Assembly: GCF_047511655.1 (NCBI RefSeq)
Contig: NC_133392.1
Location: 27,108,001-27,172,000, forward strand
DNA length: 64,000 nt
Source of the DNA: Castor canadensis
Taxonomy: Eukaryota; Chordata; Mammalia; Rodentia; Castoridae
Direction of reading: 5' to 3'
Each line of letters opens with the position of its first letter. Positions within the stretch are counted from its first letter, which is position 1. This document shows, in pieces, positions 22,705-33,244 of this stretch. Position numbers and translations under genes: made by a program. Below the pieces are notes generated by a model, which was not told where the DNA came from, made no database searches, and saw only the letters and a program-made list of their open reading frames with translations.

Positions 22705-22985
22705 TCAGTTTTTTTGGGGGGTGTTGGGATTGAACCCAGGGCCTTTTGCATGCAGTTCATACTTTGTAGCTCCTTGGTAGGAGCTACATCCCTACCTCCG
22801 CCTACCTAAACCATGGAAAAGTAAGTTTAAAAAAAAAAAAGGCTTGAAAGAAAAAGATTGAGCCGCACATGCTATTTTTATTTTTTATTTTAGACAAGGT
22901 CTCACTGGCATTGACCTTAAGATCCTCCGGCCTCAGCCTCCCAAGTGCTAGAATTACAGGCATGTCCTACTATGCCTGACCACAT
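22705..22985 (-). repeat. ID-type SINE followed by B1 SINE
   Basis: An antisense ID (about 22705-22800; ggtgttgggattgaacccag) contains an extra small duplication (gtagctcc / gagctacatcc). An antisense B1 (about 22875-22983; gacaaggtctcactggcatt ... ggcatgtcctactatgcc) has an internal deletion. Confidence 0.8.
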
Positions 22986-23383
22986 ATGCAATTTTAATAT
23001 TAGGAAAAGCAGGAGACAAAATTTAGGAAAATGCCACAATTCACTGAGATTACATATATACAACTTGACTTGCTATGGATATCTGGAAGTCTCTCTGACT
23101 TCAGGAGGTACATACTTCCCCTGTCCAAACCAGGAAACACTCTGGATGGATCCTGTGCTAACTTTAAACTGTACACTATATAGTGTAAGCACTCACTGAT
23201 CTTTCTGAACCCCAAGTGTGTGCTGTTTAGCATGTATTAACCTATTTTTCTCAGGGCAAGTAACCTTAAAAAAGGGAGCAAATCTTAAGGATTTAGTAGA
23301 CTACTGAGTTGATATAAAAATATTCGTATATAAAAGTCATTTTATTCTTTGTTGAAAACAATTATAACATTTATTGAATGGTT

Positions 23384-23576
23384 GCCAAGTGCTGGTGGCT
23401 CATGCCTATAATCATAGCTACTCAGGAGGCAGAGATCAGGAAGATCACGGTTCGAAGCCAGCTTGGGCAAATAGTTTGCAAGCCCCTATCTCGAAAAAAA
23501 AACATCACACAAAAGGGCTGGTGAAGTGGCTCAAGGTGTAGGCCCTGAGTTCAAGCCCCAGGACCACAAAAAACCA
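23384..23576 (+). repeat. B1-ID composite SINE, well preserved
   Basis: 'ccaagtgctggtggctcatg', 'gatcacggttcgaagccagc' and 'gggcaaatagtttgcaagc' form the B1 half. 'gggctggtgaagtggctcaa' and 'gagttcaagccccaggacc' form a shortened ID half. This compact subtype recurs at 31208, 39199, 51573, 52622 and 58852 and looks comparatively young. Confidence 0.9.
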
Positions 23577-23689
23577 ATTCACTGGATGCTCACGACAGTA
23601 TTAATAATATATTCATTCATCTAACTCCCTCTCACTTAAAAAAAAATCCTTTAGCAATGATTGTTAACAAGTATAATATTCATTTCCCT

Positions 23690-24430
23690 CAGCCAACAAT
23701 CTTACTTCCAGGAATTATCACACAGAAACACTTAGGCTGGAGTACAAAGACATACATATAATGCAAGGATGCTCACTACAGGTCTGTGGTAGGAAAAAAT
23801 TAGAAACAACCCATGTCTAACAGAAGGAGTCTGGTTAAATGAAATACAGTATATCTAGAAAAAAACTCTATATAGTTAAAAAGAACATACTGACACAGAA
23901 AGGTGTCTAAAAGTATTGTTAAGTAAAAAAGCAAATTAGCTGAGACTGGTGGCTCACTCCTATAATCCTAGTTACTTGGAAGGCTGAGATTGACAGGATT
24001 ATGATTTGAGACCCCCGTCTCCAAAATAACCAGAGCAAAAATGGACTGGAGGTCGGCTCAAGCAGTAGAGTGCCTACTTTGCAAGTGTGAAGCCCTGAGT
24101 TCAAACCGAGTCTCAAAAAAAAATAAAATGAAAATAAACAGGGGTGTAGCTCAGTGGAAGAGTATTTGCCTAGTATGCATAAGGCCCTGGGTTGATCTCT
24201 AGCACTTAAAAAAAAAAAATTGAAGAACAGTATGAAAAGCATGGGCTGGTTTATACCATAATGAGAATTCTATCTAGATATGTGCATTAAAAAGAAAATC
24301 TGGAACCAGACAAAGTTTTCTTACTAGGAGAATGAATTATAAAGGATTTTTCCTTTTTGTGTCACGTATTTCTCTTTTATGTTTTATAACAAGCAAGTAT
24401 TTCCTTTATAAACAGAAGAAAAACAAGGCT
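23690..24430 (+). repeat. Old L1 fragment split by SINEs
   Basis: 'tacttccaggaattatcaca', 'aatgcaaggatgctcactac' and 'tctggttaaatgaaatacag' follow old L1 3' sequence. After the SINE pair at about 23935-24222 the L1 resumes with 'gaagaacagtatgaaaagca'. Confidence 0.6.
23935..24222 (+). repeat. B1-ID SINE followed by an ID SINE
   Basis: The B1-ID composite spans about 23935-24135 ('gctgagactggtggctcact', 'ctggaggtcggctcaagcag'). A separate ID at about 24140-24222 reads 'ggggtgtagctcagtggaag' to 'gggttgatctctagcact' plus poly(A). Confidence 0.85.
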
Positions 24431-25162
24431 CACAATCCACCTCTGTGCTTCTGGTCTGTCAGTACCACAGTTCCATCAGCCCCAGCTCTGGAGCTCATGC
24501 CATCACCTCCCCCTTAGGCCTGAATCACAAATCAAGCCAACTCAGCACATCATGAGATTGCTATTAAACAGCAGCATGCAGAGGCACTTCAATTTCCACA
24601 GTGTCAGTTGCAAGGTTAGGGGGCCATGTTTCTCCTAAAAACTCAAGTGCAATTAACTTGGAATTTGTGGTTAAGGCCTACCAAGGGCAGAACTGAGAGC
24701 AGACAGCCACTCCAACAGAAATCTAAATCATAGTTCAGAAATCAAGCCCCGCTGAGTTGGGGACTGGTTTCTTTCTAATGAAATCCAGAGGGTGGGGTGC
24801 AGGGGAGCAGTCACTAACAATCTGAGAAGAAAGAATAAGCTGATCATAAAATTAAAAGAGAATAGGAAAGAGAAACTGGCTGCAAAGCAGAAGAGACAGA
24901 TGTTGAAGTGTCTACTCTGAGTTGCTGATGTGTTTACTGCAAAATCTTCCAAATGATTCATACCAGAGGGTGGAGTTGGTTCTAAATCTGTGGGAGCAGG
25001 TGAAATGATAGCTACCCTGTTCTCAGGCTTGCAACATTTTTCCCATATGATACTTTGTATTGGTCCAGAGCCTGATCAACACATAAGGTTCTTTTGATCC
25101 CAGGAAGGGTGCACATTTTAGGTGGGAGTGGTAGATACTGTTTTGCCTACCTATTTCCCTCT

Positions 25163-25620
25163 GCCTTAGCCTGTTTTGTGTTGCTATAGCAAAATATCTG
25201 AGGCTGGATAACCTATAAAGGAAAGAGGTTTATTTGGCTCATGATTCTTGTAGTTGGAGAATCCAAAACATATGGTACCAGTATTCTGGTAGGTGGCCCA
25301 TGTTTTTGTCCATGAGCAGAAGGGGACAAGACATGAGTGGCCTCATTTTCTAACAGCTTGCTCTCATAAGAACTAACCTAGGTGCTGGTAGTGGTCTGCC
25401 TAGCAACTGAGACCCTGGGTTCTATCCCTAGCATGCAGAGGTGGAGGAGCACACAGACACACTGGATGACTAATCTAGTCTCTCAAGAAGTAGAACTACT
25501 GCCACACAACATTAAAGATTCAAGAACCACCATAATGCTATACTGGGGACCAAGCTTCCAGTACTTGCATCTCTGAAGAACCACAGTACTCTCCTTATTA
25601 AATGAACTCTAATTTAAGTT
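25163..25620 (-). mobile_element. MaLR-type LTR fragment, minus strand
   Basis: 'cctgttttgtgttgctatag', 'aaatatctgaggctggataa' and 'aagaggtttatttggctca' are the antisense terminal pattern of ERVL-MaLR LTRs. The centre (about 25379-25440) includes what may be an ID-like insertion (ctgcctagcaactgagaccc). No coding region remains. Confidence 0.6.
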
Positions 25621-25732
25621 CTGCCTTTTCTTGGCCAGCCCCTTTTGGGAACCAGGCCCATTCCCAGCCAATATGGTTGTCTGTCTCTCCTTAAAATAAT
25701 TCTAGCCAAGAAGTTCTATGAAGGTTTCTGTT

Positions 25733-25806
25733 TGTTTGTTTGGTGGTACTGGTGGTTAAACTCAGGGCCTGGTTCTTTCTAGGCAGGAGTTTTAAACCAT
25801 GCCCAT
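25733..25806 (-). repeat. ID-type SINE
   Basis: Antisense ID: 'ggtactggtggttaaactca', 'gggcctggttctttctagg' and 'cagg', truncated at its 5' end. Confidence 0.75.
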
Positions 25807-25910
25807 TTATGAAGTTTTGATTGATCTTTAAAATTTAAAAAAAGGATTTAGGAGTTTCATTTGAGAAATTTTTAAAAAGCAAAAAAAAAGATAAGGAAGC
25901 GACAGACAAG

Positions 25911-26045
25911 GAGAGCTGGGCATGGTGGTTGAGCAGGAGGATAGTGGTTCAAGGTCAGCCTAGGCTACATAGCCAGACTGTCTCAAAAAACGAAAAAAAG
26001 AAAAGAAAGAGATAGAAAGACAGGACAGAAATAAAAAAAGAGGTA
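25911..26045 (+). repeat. Deleted B1 SINE
   Basis: 'gagctgggcatggtggttga' is joined by an internal deletion to 'gcaggaggatagtggttcaa', 'ggtcagcctaggctacatag' and a purine-rich tail. Confidence 0.8.
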
Positions 26046-26874
26046 AGAGAGACAGAAATGTTTCTCACACTGCTTATATAGACTCTGTCAAGTGTGATTC
26101 TGATGCTAGGAATCATGCAGACATCTTAGGAATAGAAGAGAAATATTTAAACAGACAGACCAAGTGCTGAAATTAAATAGAACTAGGTCTTTGGCCATAT
26201 TGCTGAACAGACGATAACCATTCTGGAACTGCCCCTCTTGCTGTGTAGAGTAAGTACCCTTATTCTAATCAGGGTGTTCTATTGCTGATAGTCAAAATCA
26301 CCCCCAAAGTCACAAGAAAACAGAACAAAAGGTACTCATTTCATCTATGGCTCCTCTGATGATAGGTCTAAGTGTGACTGCACACCATTAGCGAGATTAA
26401 GAAATGTCCCTATAGGCCTGCGGAACAACTAATTTTGCTACCCAGAGCCAAGTCTGTTTTTTTTCTGCCAGTAGTTAACCTTTGATTTAGGGGGACTCCC
26501 TCTTACTCTGTGTAGTTGGAAGTGAGGTGCGGGAGGACCTTAAGTATAAATCCTGGTGTTCTATCTGGACCACTGCCACCAAGGAAAGTGGTCAATGACA
26601 GAACTAATCTGGGTCTTTCCCCAGAGATTGACATAGGAATATTGGGGGAACGCTTTCTGCCTGCTGGGCTACAAACTGAGAGAACCTGAAACTAGGAATA
26701 CTGGTGCTCATGTGTCCTAGCACAGAGGAAGGCCAGTTCCAGTATAAGACCAACATGCAGAGTCACAACCCTGTGAATGCTGTTTGAACATACAGATCAA
26801 GCCACATCTAAAAACCCTGTTTTTACCAATAAGGTCCATCATTGTTTGAGGTAACTTAAGTTGGGTTTCTCTCT

Positions 26875-27098
26875 CTTTTTTTTTTTTTTTGGTGGTACTA
26901 GGGCTTGAAATCAGGGTGTCATCCTTGCTAGGCAGGGACTCTACCACTTGAGCCATACACCAGCCCTTTTTTGTGTCGAATATTTTCAAGATAGGGTCTT
27001 GCGAACTATTTGTCCAGGCTGGCTTCGAACTGTGATCTTCCTGATCTCTGCCTCCTGAGTAGCTAGGATTACAGGTGTAAGCCACCAGCACATGGTTT
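26875..27098 (-). repeat. B1-ID composite SINE
   Basis: A T-run is followed by 'ggtggtactagggcttgaaa', 'ctctaccacttgagccatac' (ID), then 'caagatagggtcttgcgaac', 'ggcttcgaactgtgatcttc' and 'ctaggattacaggtgtaagc' (B1). Confidence 0.9.
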
Positions 27099-28221
27099 CT
27101 GTCATTTTCAATAGCCAGGAAAAATCCCAACTAAAGTTAACCCTAACCCACCCCAACCCCTTTACTACCTCTGGATATTCTTTCCCAGGTCTCTCTCATT
27201 TCCACTTCCTTTCCTCTCCAGTTCAATTTCCCACTCCTGAGCAAACTTTCTAAAGAAAAGGGTACTTTATTCTAGCAAGTCAGGGTGAAGTTAGAGGACC
27301 CATCTGAGTCATTCTTCAGAGCAGGCTTCAAAGGCTGCCTCGCATAGTGCCTGGGTGTGGGCACTGGCATCACCCACTACACACCCACAAGAGTCTCATC
27401 ACTTCTCTTTCCTTTACCTGCCATTGCCCTGATGCTATTTCCAAGCCCAATGGCAAAACTGTGCATGCTATTTAGATCCGGAAAAGCAGGTCTCAACATT
27501 CACTTACTTGATTATATTGCTCAGCATGTCCTTACATGCAAATTGAATGGATAGACTTGAGTACTCTGCATAAAGTTACTGGGTTTAGGGTGAACACCAC
27601 AAGTGAGGCAAGGTCATCAAACAGCATTATGATGATACTTACATTTGCACATGCAGGTGTGTACACATCAAACACAAGGTACCCATCCCATACAATAAGA
27701 TTACGTTTAACCATGGTGGAATATAACCACGCAGGGCAAGTAACATGAAAGTCACAGGGAAGTTCTCTCCAATGCTCTGTTCTGAGAACACTTGACTGGC
27801 ATAACCCCAATCTTATGAAATAGTTAAAAATAAGAAACAATTATTCACACTGTAAAAAGAATCTTTACCTTATTAAAGATTTACTGTAAAGTCCCACTAA
27901 ACTGCACAGAATCTATTGCATTTAGAATAGGGTTTTATTTGACTAAGACTTCTAAGGCAAGTACATAAATCAACTACATAAATTCAAGGAGCTAAAATTG
28001 GTTTTTGGTTGTATAATGTGATATACAAAACAATTTTATTTCTACCACTGTTACTGATTTTCTGTGTCAGAGAAAGATAATGGCACCAAATGCCAACATG
28101 TCAACTGAGGCAGGCATCTGATTCAGGGACAAGCAAGGTATTTTCTAAGAAGGTTTTGCTGTTAAATAGTCTTTAGTGTTATTGCCAAAACCTCCTAAAA
28201 ACCAAAAACCCAAGGTACCTA

Positions 28222-28310
28222 TCTTTTTTTTTTAATTTTAAATTTTTTGTAGGGCTAGGGCTCAAACCCAGGGCCTTGCACATGCTAGGCAAGTGTTCTA
28301 CCACAATATC
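28222..28310 (-). repeat. ID-type SINE
   Basis: 'agggctagggctcaaaccca', 'gggccttgcacatgctaggc' and 'aagtgttctaccaca' form an antisense ID with a T-rich end. Confidence 0.85.
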
Positions 28311-28354
28311 CACCTTCTGATCCATATAAAGTCTTAATAATGGCAGGTAACCGT

Positions 28355-28500
28355 TACACAATCATTTAATACTTAGCATGTGTCAGGCACTGTTCTAAGT
28401 GAGTCATTTCATCCTCTCAATAACTTCATGTACAGCTGCTATTATCCCCTCTTTATAGATGAGCAATGCATTTAAATGCTGACTACTTGATCTGGCAATC
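28355..28500 (-). repeat. MIR element, antisense
   Basis: 'atgtgtcaggcactgttcta', 'agtgagtcatttcatcctct', 'caataacttcatgtacagct' and 'tatcccctctttatagatga' follow the antisense MIR 3' half. Confidence 0.7.
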
Positions 28501-28599
28501 AAGTCACATGCAGGATGGAGAACAATACAGGGGACAAGAGTGGAGATGGGTCCTCCTTTGGCTATTAGTAACAAGTTTAGGCACATGGTGCCTATGCAG

Positions 28600-28848
28600 G
28601 GAAATAGGAAGACAGAAAGAAAGAAAGGATGATGGTGCTGGAAGTCAAGATAGGGGAAGGGTAGTGACCAAAAGGGACACAAGGGAGGTTTCTGGAACTA
28701 CTCTGTTTCTTGATTTGGTTGCTGGTTACAAGGGTGTGTTCCATTTTACAAGGGTGTGTTCCGTTTGTGAAAACTCATCAAGCTATACAGTTGTATGTGT
28801 ACCTTTTACATATATTTCTCATGAATAAAAGCTCAAAGATAAAGGGAT
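28600..28848 (+). repeat. L1 3' end with short internal duplication
   Basis: 'tgatttggttgctggttaca', 'gtttgtgaaaactcatcaag' and 'ctatacagttgtatgtgtac' match the L1 3' end. The string 'ttacaagggtgtgttcc' occurs twice in tandem at about 28725-28762, a local duplication. Confidence 0.7.
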
Positions 28849-29084
28849 GAGTTTAAGAGAGTTTGGAAATATTATGACTGTTTTTGCCCTCCTCCATCTT
28901 CCAAATGCTCCAGAGTGTCACTACACTGAGCATTGGTGCTACATGTAACAGTGAGTGAGGATCATGGAACACAGAGGCCATGGCAGCTGGTAGCAAATTA
29001 CCCATTTAATTTTCAGATCTCTCATTGTACAGCCTGAGAACTGGACAGACAAAATGTTAGCTGAGCTACTAGCAACACTGCATC

Positions 29085-29530
29085 TTGGTAAAATGAGTGC
29101 CAATAAGAGCTATACTATCTGGGTTCAAATCTTACCTTTGTAACCTATTGGTTGTGCAATCTCTGATCTTTTTTGTTGTTTTATTTTTGTTTCTGTTTTG
29201 AGACAGGGGTCTCCCTATGTAGCCCAAATTGGCCTGGAACTCTTAATCCTCCTGCTCAGTCTCCCAAGTGCTAGGCATTGCATCACTATGCCCAGCTTTG
29301 AATGTTTTTGTTTTTTTTTTTGCTGGTACTGGTATTGGAACTCAGGGCTTTGCACTTGCTAGGCAGGAGCTCTACCACTTGAGTCACTCCACCAGCCCTG
29401 GGTGTGTGATCTTGAATGTGTTGCTTAAGCTCTCTATTATTGTCTTCTTTCTTAACTGTAGCCCTACCCTACCTAACTCACAGGGCTTACCTGCATGTTA
29501 AAGAAGCACTTACAGTTGTATGTGGCATGT
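29085..29530 (+). repeat. MIR element split by B1 and ID SINEs
   Basis: The MIR 5' part is 'actatctgggttcaaatctt' to 'attggttgtgcaatctctg'. It is interrupted by an antisense B1 (about 29170-29298) and an antisense ID (about 29308-29398). It resumes with 'gtgtgtgatcttgaatgtgt', 'tgcttaagctctctatta' and 'ctcacagggcttacctg'. Confidence 0.75.
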
Positions 29531-29867
29531 GGATACGCAAGTAATCATTAGTTCTTAGGTCTTTAGCTACTTTAAAATCAGTTATCATTTACTTTTTAAA
29601 ATCATTTTCCTATTGTTTAAATAATTCACCATTATTCCCTCCCAAGTAGACTTCTGTACTCTATTAAGTCATACGATCATATCATAGAAAATCTGGAAAA
29701 CAGAAAGCCAAATATTATACTTTTCTTTTACAAGTGTAGTCATCCTGCCACATTCTTAAGTACCTAACATGATCTACAGGCAAACTGAAGGCAGTCACCT
29801 TAGAGATTCTGTAAGAGGTGCAGAAGGAACTGGAGACACACACTCAAGTAACAGCCATAACTTTTAC

Positions 29868-30720
29868 TATGAAAATTTCCAATCTGATAGAAGAGTTCAG
29901 TGAATACACAAATGCCCTCCACCTAGATTTACCAGCTATTAACATTTTGTCACATTTGCTTTCTCTTCTCCACAGATTTTAATTTTTTTTTTTGTCAAAT
30001 CATTTGACAGTTAAGTTGCAGGCATGTCATTTTATCTATAAATACTTCAACCTTTATCTCCCAAGAACAAGGACATTATCCTGTATATCATCATGCCATC
30101 AACACACTGGAGAAACTTCATAGTACAAACTATTGCCTAATACACAGTCTACATTCATATTTTTCCAATTGTCCTACAAATGACCTTTATTTTTCAATTC
30201 AGGGTACAATCAAGGATCACACAGTACATTTAAGCTATCATGTTTCCTTTAATCTAGGACAATCCTCTCCCTTTGTCTTTTCATGTCTTTCATAGCACTG
30301 ACATTTTGAAAGAATCCAGGCAGTTTTCTTATAAAATGTCCTACAATCTGGACTTGTCTGGCTGTTTGTTTATGATTACATTCAGGTTCAACATTTCTGG
30401 AAAACTGCTACTTAGTTGATGTTTTGTACTATATAGTTATGCAACACATAAGGAGGTATATAATAATTTCATTACTAGCGTTACTATGGTTTTTATTAGA
30501 TTTTTTGTGATGCTAAAAATTGAACTCAGAACTTAGAGCATGCTGAGCACACATTTTACCACTGAGCTATTATGTCCAGCCCATGTTGTTATGTTTGATC
30601 ATTTGATTAGGGAAATGTCTGCTCAAACCTTCCCATTGTAAATACTATTTTTCACTTCTTAATAAATAATCTGGAGTGGTTCTTTGAGTCCTTGTGATTA
30701 TGTTGTTCCCCAACAACCTT
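29868..30720 (-). repeat. Old L1 on minus strand, split by an ID SINE
   Basis: Antisense L1 landmarks are 'ccacctagatttaccagcta', 'ttaacattttgtcacatttg', 'ctataaatacttcaaccttt' and 'catgtttcctttaatctagg'. An antisense ID sits at about 30501-30581. The same L1 region is present at 11620-12385. Confidence 0.75.
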
Positions 30721-30809
30721 TTTAGCCAGCAATTTTAGCAGCCATTCATAATAATAATCTGTGCCTGAATCAATGATCACTTCAGTAGCTGCAAAATGTT
30801 CACTAGTTA

Positions 30810-30908
30810 TAATCCCAGCATTCACCTATAATGCCAGCACGTAGAAGCTGAAGGCAGAGAATCAAGAGGTCATCCGGAATACATAGGTAGACTCTGACTT
30901 CAAAAAAC
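30810..30908 (+). repeat. Degenerate B1 SINE
   Basis: 'tataatgccagcacgtagaa', 'ctgaaggcagagaatcaaga' and 'tacataggtagactctgact' give a shortened B1. Confidence 0.65.
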
Positions 30909-31196
30909 AGTCATCAGTGATGCTTACTGTGTGGGTAAAATGATGAACCCTTGCAAATCAAATTCTATTTTCCCATGACCTGCATTATAACTTCAGAATA
31001 ATCTCAACTCATTTCAGAGGTTCATCTGTTTGGCAGTGGTTCGTAACACCTATTTTACATTTCTGTTGTCTACCTGAGCAGGTATACATAAAAATGCACT
31101 GACTTAAGCAGTGAATAGAAAATACCTGTTAATCCAAACAAGAGGATACCTAGTCTTTAGAGTCCCCATTCCTACAGAAAATCAAATTCTACATCA

Positions 31197-31410
31197 AGAA
31201 AAGCCTGGCCAGGCGCTGGTGGCTCATGCCTGTAATCCTAGCTTCTCAGTAGGCAGAGATCAGGAGGATTGTGGTTCGAAGATAGCCTGGGCAAATAGTT
31301 TGCAAGACCCTATCTCTAAAAAACACATCACCAAAAAAAGGGTTGGTGGAGTGGCTCAAGGTATAGGCCCTGAGTTCAAACCCCAGTACCAACAAAAAAA
31401 AGAAAAGCCT
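31197..31410 (+). repeat. B1-ID SINE with intact target duplication
   Basis: A compact B1-ID (31209-31398; ccaggcgctggtggctcatg ... gagttcaaaccccagtacc) is flanked by the 12-base duplication aagaaaagcctg at both ends. The intact duplication and low divergence suggest a fairly recent insertion. Confidence 0.9.
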
Positions 31411-31413
31411 GTT

Positions 31414-31546
31414 TGCAGTTGGGTGTGGTGTACACATCTGTAATCCCAGCACTTGGGAGGCTGAGATAGAAGAATCTATATAGTGAGTTCCAGGCCAACT
31501 TGGACTGTGCAGCAAGACCCTGTCCAAAACAACAACAACAAAAAGT
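31414..31546 (+). repeat. B1 SINE monomer
   Basis: 'cagttgggtgtggtgtacac', 'atctgtaatcccagcacttg', 'agttccaggccaacttgga' and a CAA-rich tail. Confidence 0.9.
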
Positions 31547-32096
31547 CTATTTTCCCAAAGACAGTTCCTTTTCAGAGTTAAAGCACACACCAAGAAGGGA
31601 GAGTGGGAATACAAAGGGCACAGGCGGTAGACTCCTGGCATCACATGGGCCAGATGCTTCACTGTTTCCCTGCCCCTGTGAATGTTTCTTTGTCCTGGTA
31701 GCAGGCCCTAAGAGCTCAGATCAGCTGTATCAGAATCCTCCAGGAAGCTGGTTAAGAAACAGATGCCCCTATCCTACCACTGCATAAGTCAATCAGAGCT
31801 CTTCAGAGAGGTAAGGAAATCAGTGTGCTGACACACTTCCCAGGAGCTTTATGAGCAGCCAGGTTTGCAAACCTTGCTTACAGAATCCTCACCACAGCCT
31901 CTAAGAGAGGGCTATCCCATAGGACACACGATGGTAGATTGCAGGTATGGATCCATCTCATTATGTGACAGTCACCCATAGGTGACTAGGAAGAGGCAAA
32001 ATAGTTCAACCTAAACAGGTCTATTGAATTGCAAATACAAAACATACCCAAGGCTTTAATTAATGCTTTTTTTGGAGGGGGAGGGGGAATGGAGCA

Positions 32097-32178
32097 GGGG
32101 TGGTACTGAGGTTTGAACTCATGGCTTTGCGCTTGGTAAGCAGGCACTATACCACTTGAGCCATGCCTCCAAATCCCT
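32097..32178 (-). repeat. ID-type SINE
   Basis: 'gggtggtactgaggtttgaa', 'ctcatggctttgcgcttggt' and 'ccacttgagccatgcctcc' are antisense ID. Confidence 0.85.
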
Positions 32179-32204
32179 TATCAAGGCTTTAGAAAAAGTC
32201 ACTG

Positions 32205-32300
32205 GGCACTACACTCCTTTGCCTAGCCATCCGCCATGTTCTCCCCTTTCAATGGTGTCCTAATAAATATTTGCTTTATCCTAAAAAAAAAAAAAAAAAA
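32205..32300 (+). repeat. Possible 3' end of a processed retrocopy
   Basis: The string 'gtcctaataaatatttgctt' contains AATAAA and is followed within 20 bases by 18 A residues (32283-32300). It looks like a severely 5'-truncated poly(A) retrocopy. I cannot name the parent and see no clear target duplication. Confidence 0.35.
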
Positions 32301-33107
32301 GCCACTGTATGTAAAGAAGCAACCACATCTATGGGTCTCTAAATTGAGACTCTACCAGAAGCATTCAGGAACATCACTCTGAATGATTCTCAGTCTGAGG
32401 TCTCCATGGAGCCCAGGAGCATGTGCTTGCAACAGGGTTCCTAAGGGCTTCAGATGCAGGACACCTGAGGGGCACACTCTTGCGGCCCTGATCTACATAC
32501 TGCTCCATACTTAGCTGACAGTCAAGGAGTAAAAGAATCGGGAAAAGTATCTCAGCCTTCATTTAAAGGCTACATACCAAGTTGAAGAAACAAAAATCTG
32601 AGGTCATGTGGGCAGTGCTTCTGAGCAATTCATTAGCCACACAGAAACATTCAGATGATATGACGCCTCCATCAAATGTGCTAAGTTTTGTTCCAACCTT
32701 TCATCTCACTGGAGTATACAGACAGACTAGGCCAAGAAAGTGAGACCCTGCACAAAGTTCCCATTTTAAGGTCCCTATCAGCAGAGGGGGCAGGTATCTG
32801 GTAATTCTTTTTTTCCCTCAGCCCCACCCTCTACTGTTAACCCATCCTAAGTCAAGATTAGCATGTGTAGTTGTGGTCCCAGAAAGAGAGACAGCCAGGT
32901 CACTGGGAGCTGGGAACAGGCTAATTATGGCAGACAGCAACAAGAGGTCAGGTGTCAGGACAGTGACAGGAAGGCACAGTGACATATTCCTCTGTTATGA
33001 CCCAGGGAAGGACTCTGAAGACATCAAAACATACCTGCAAGCTCCCAAAGCCAACCAGGCTCATGGCAACAGGACCAGCACACCAGCTGGGCCCCCTGGG
33101 CTCTTAC
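32301..33107. other. SUFU intron 3 next to exon 3
   Basis: Unique sequence; no repeat is evident. The plus-strand frame at 32873-33304 is antisense to exon 3 and is not a gene. Confidence 0.6.
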
Positions 33108-33244
33108 CTGACTGGAATACATATCTGGCCAGGCCCTGCATCAGCTCTGCAGGCCACGTTGGTGGGGCAGACTCCCCAGTTTCTCTCTTCAGACGAAATG
33201 TCAACTCAAAGCCAAAACCACTAGGTCCGTCTGTTCCTGTAAAC
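33108..33244 (-). CDS. SUFU: SUFU exon 3 (partial gene; residues 107-151)
   Basis: This 137-base exon encodes FTGTDGPSGFGFELTFRLKR, then ETGESAPPTWPAELMQGLAR and YVFQS. The block lies in the conserved N-terminal domain of Suppressor of Fused, the cytosolic and nuclear repressor that binds GLI transcription factors in Hedgehog signalling. The acceptor is a pyrimidine-rich 'ttcctttcag' ending at 33245. The first base (G, 33244) completes codon 106 (GA|G, Glu) begun in exon 2. The donor is GTAAGA starting at 33107. The exon ends after the first base of codon 152. The sequence agrees with the mammalian protein as I remember it, with no break. The following exon is not found to the left in the window. 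Confidence 0.98.

Noticed and set aside
1-33107. SUFU exon 4 within the window
   Set aside because: I scanned by eye for the antisense of the expected exon 4 protein block and did not find it. A diverged or missed match cannot be excluded without an alignment.
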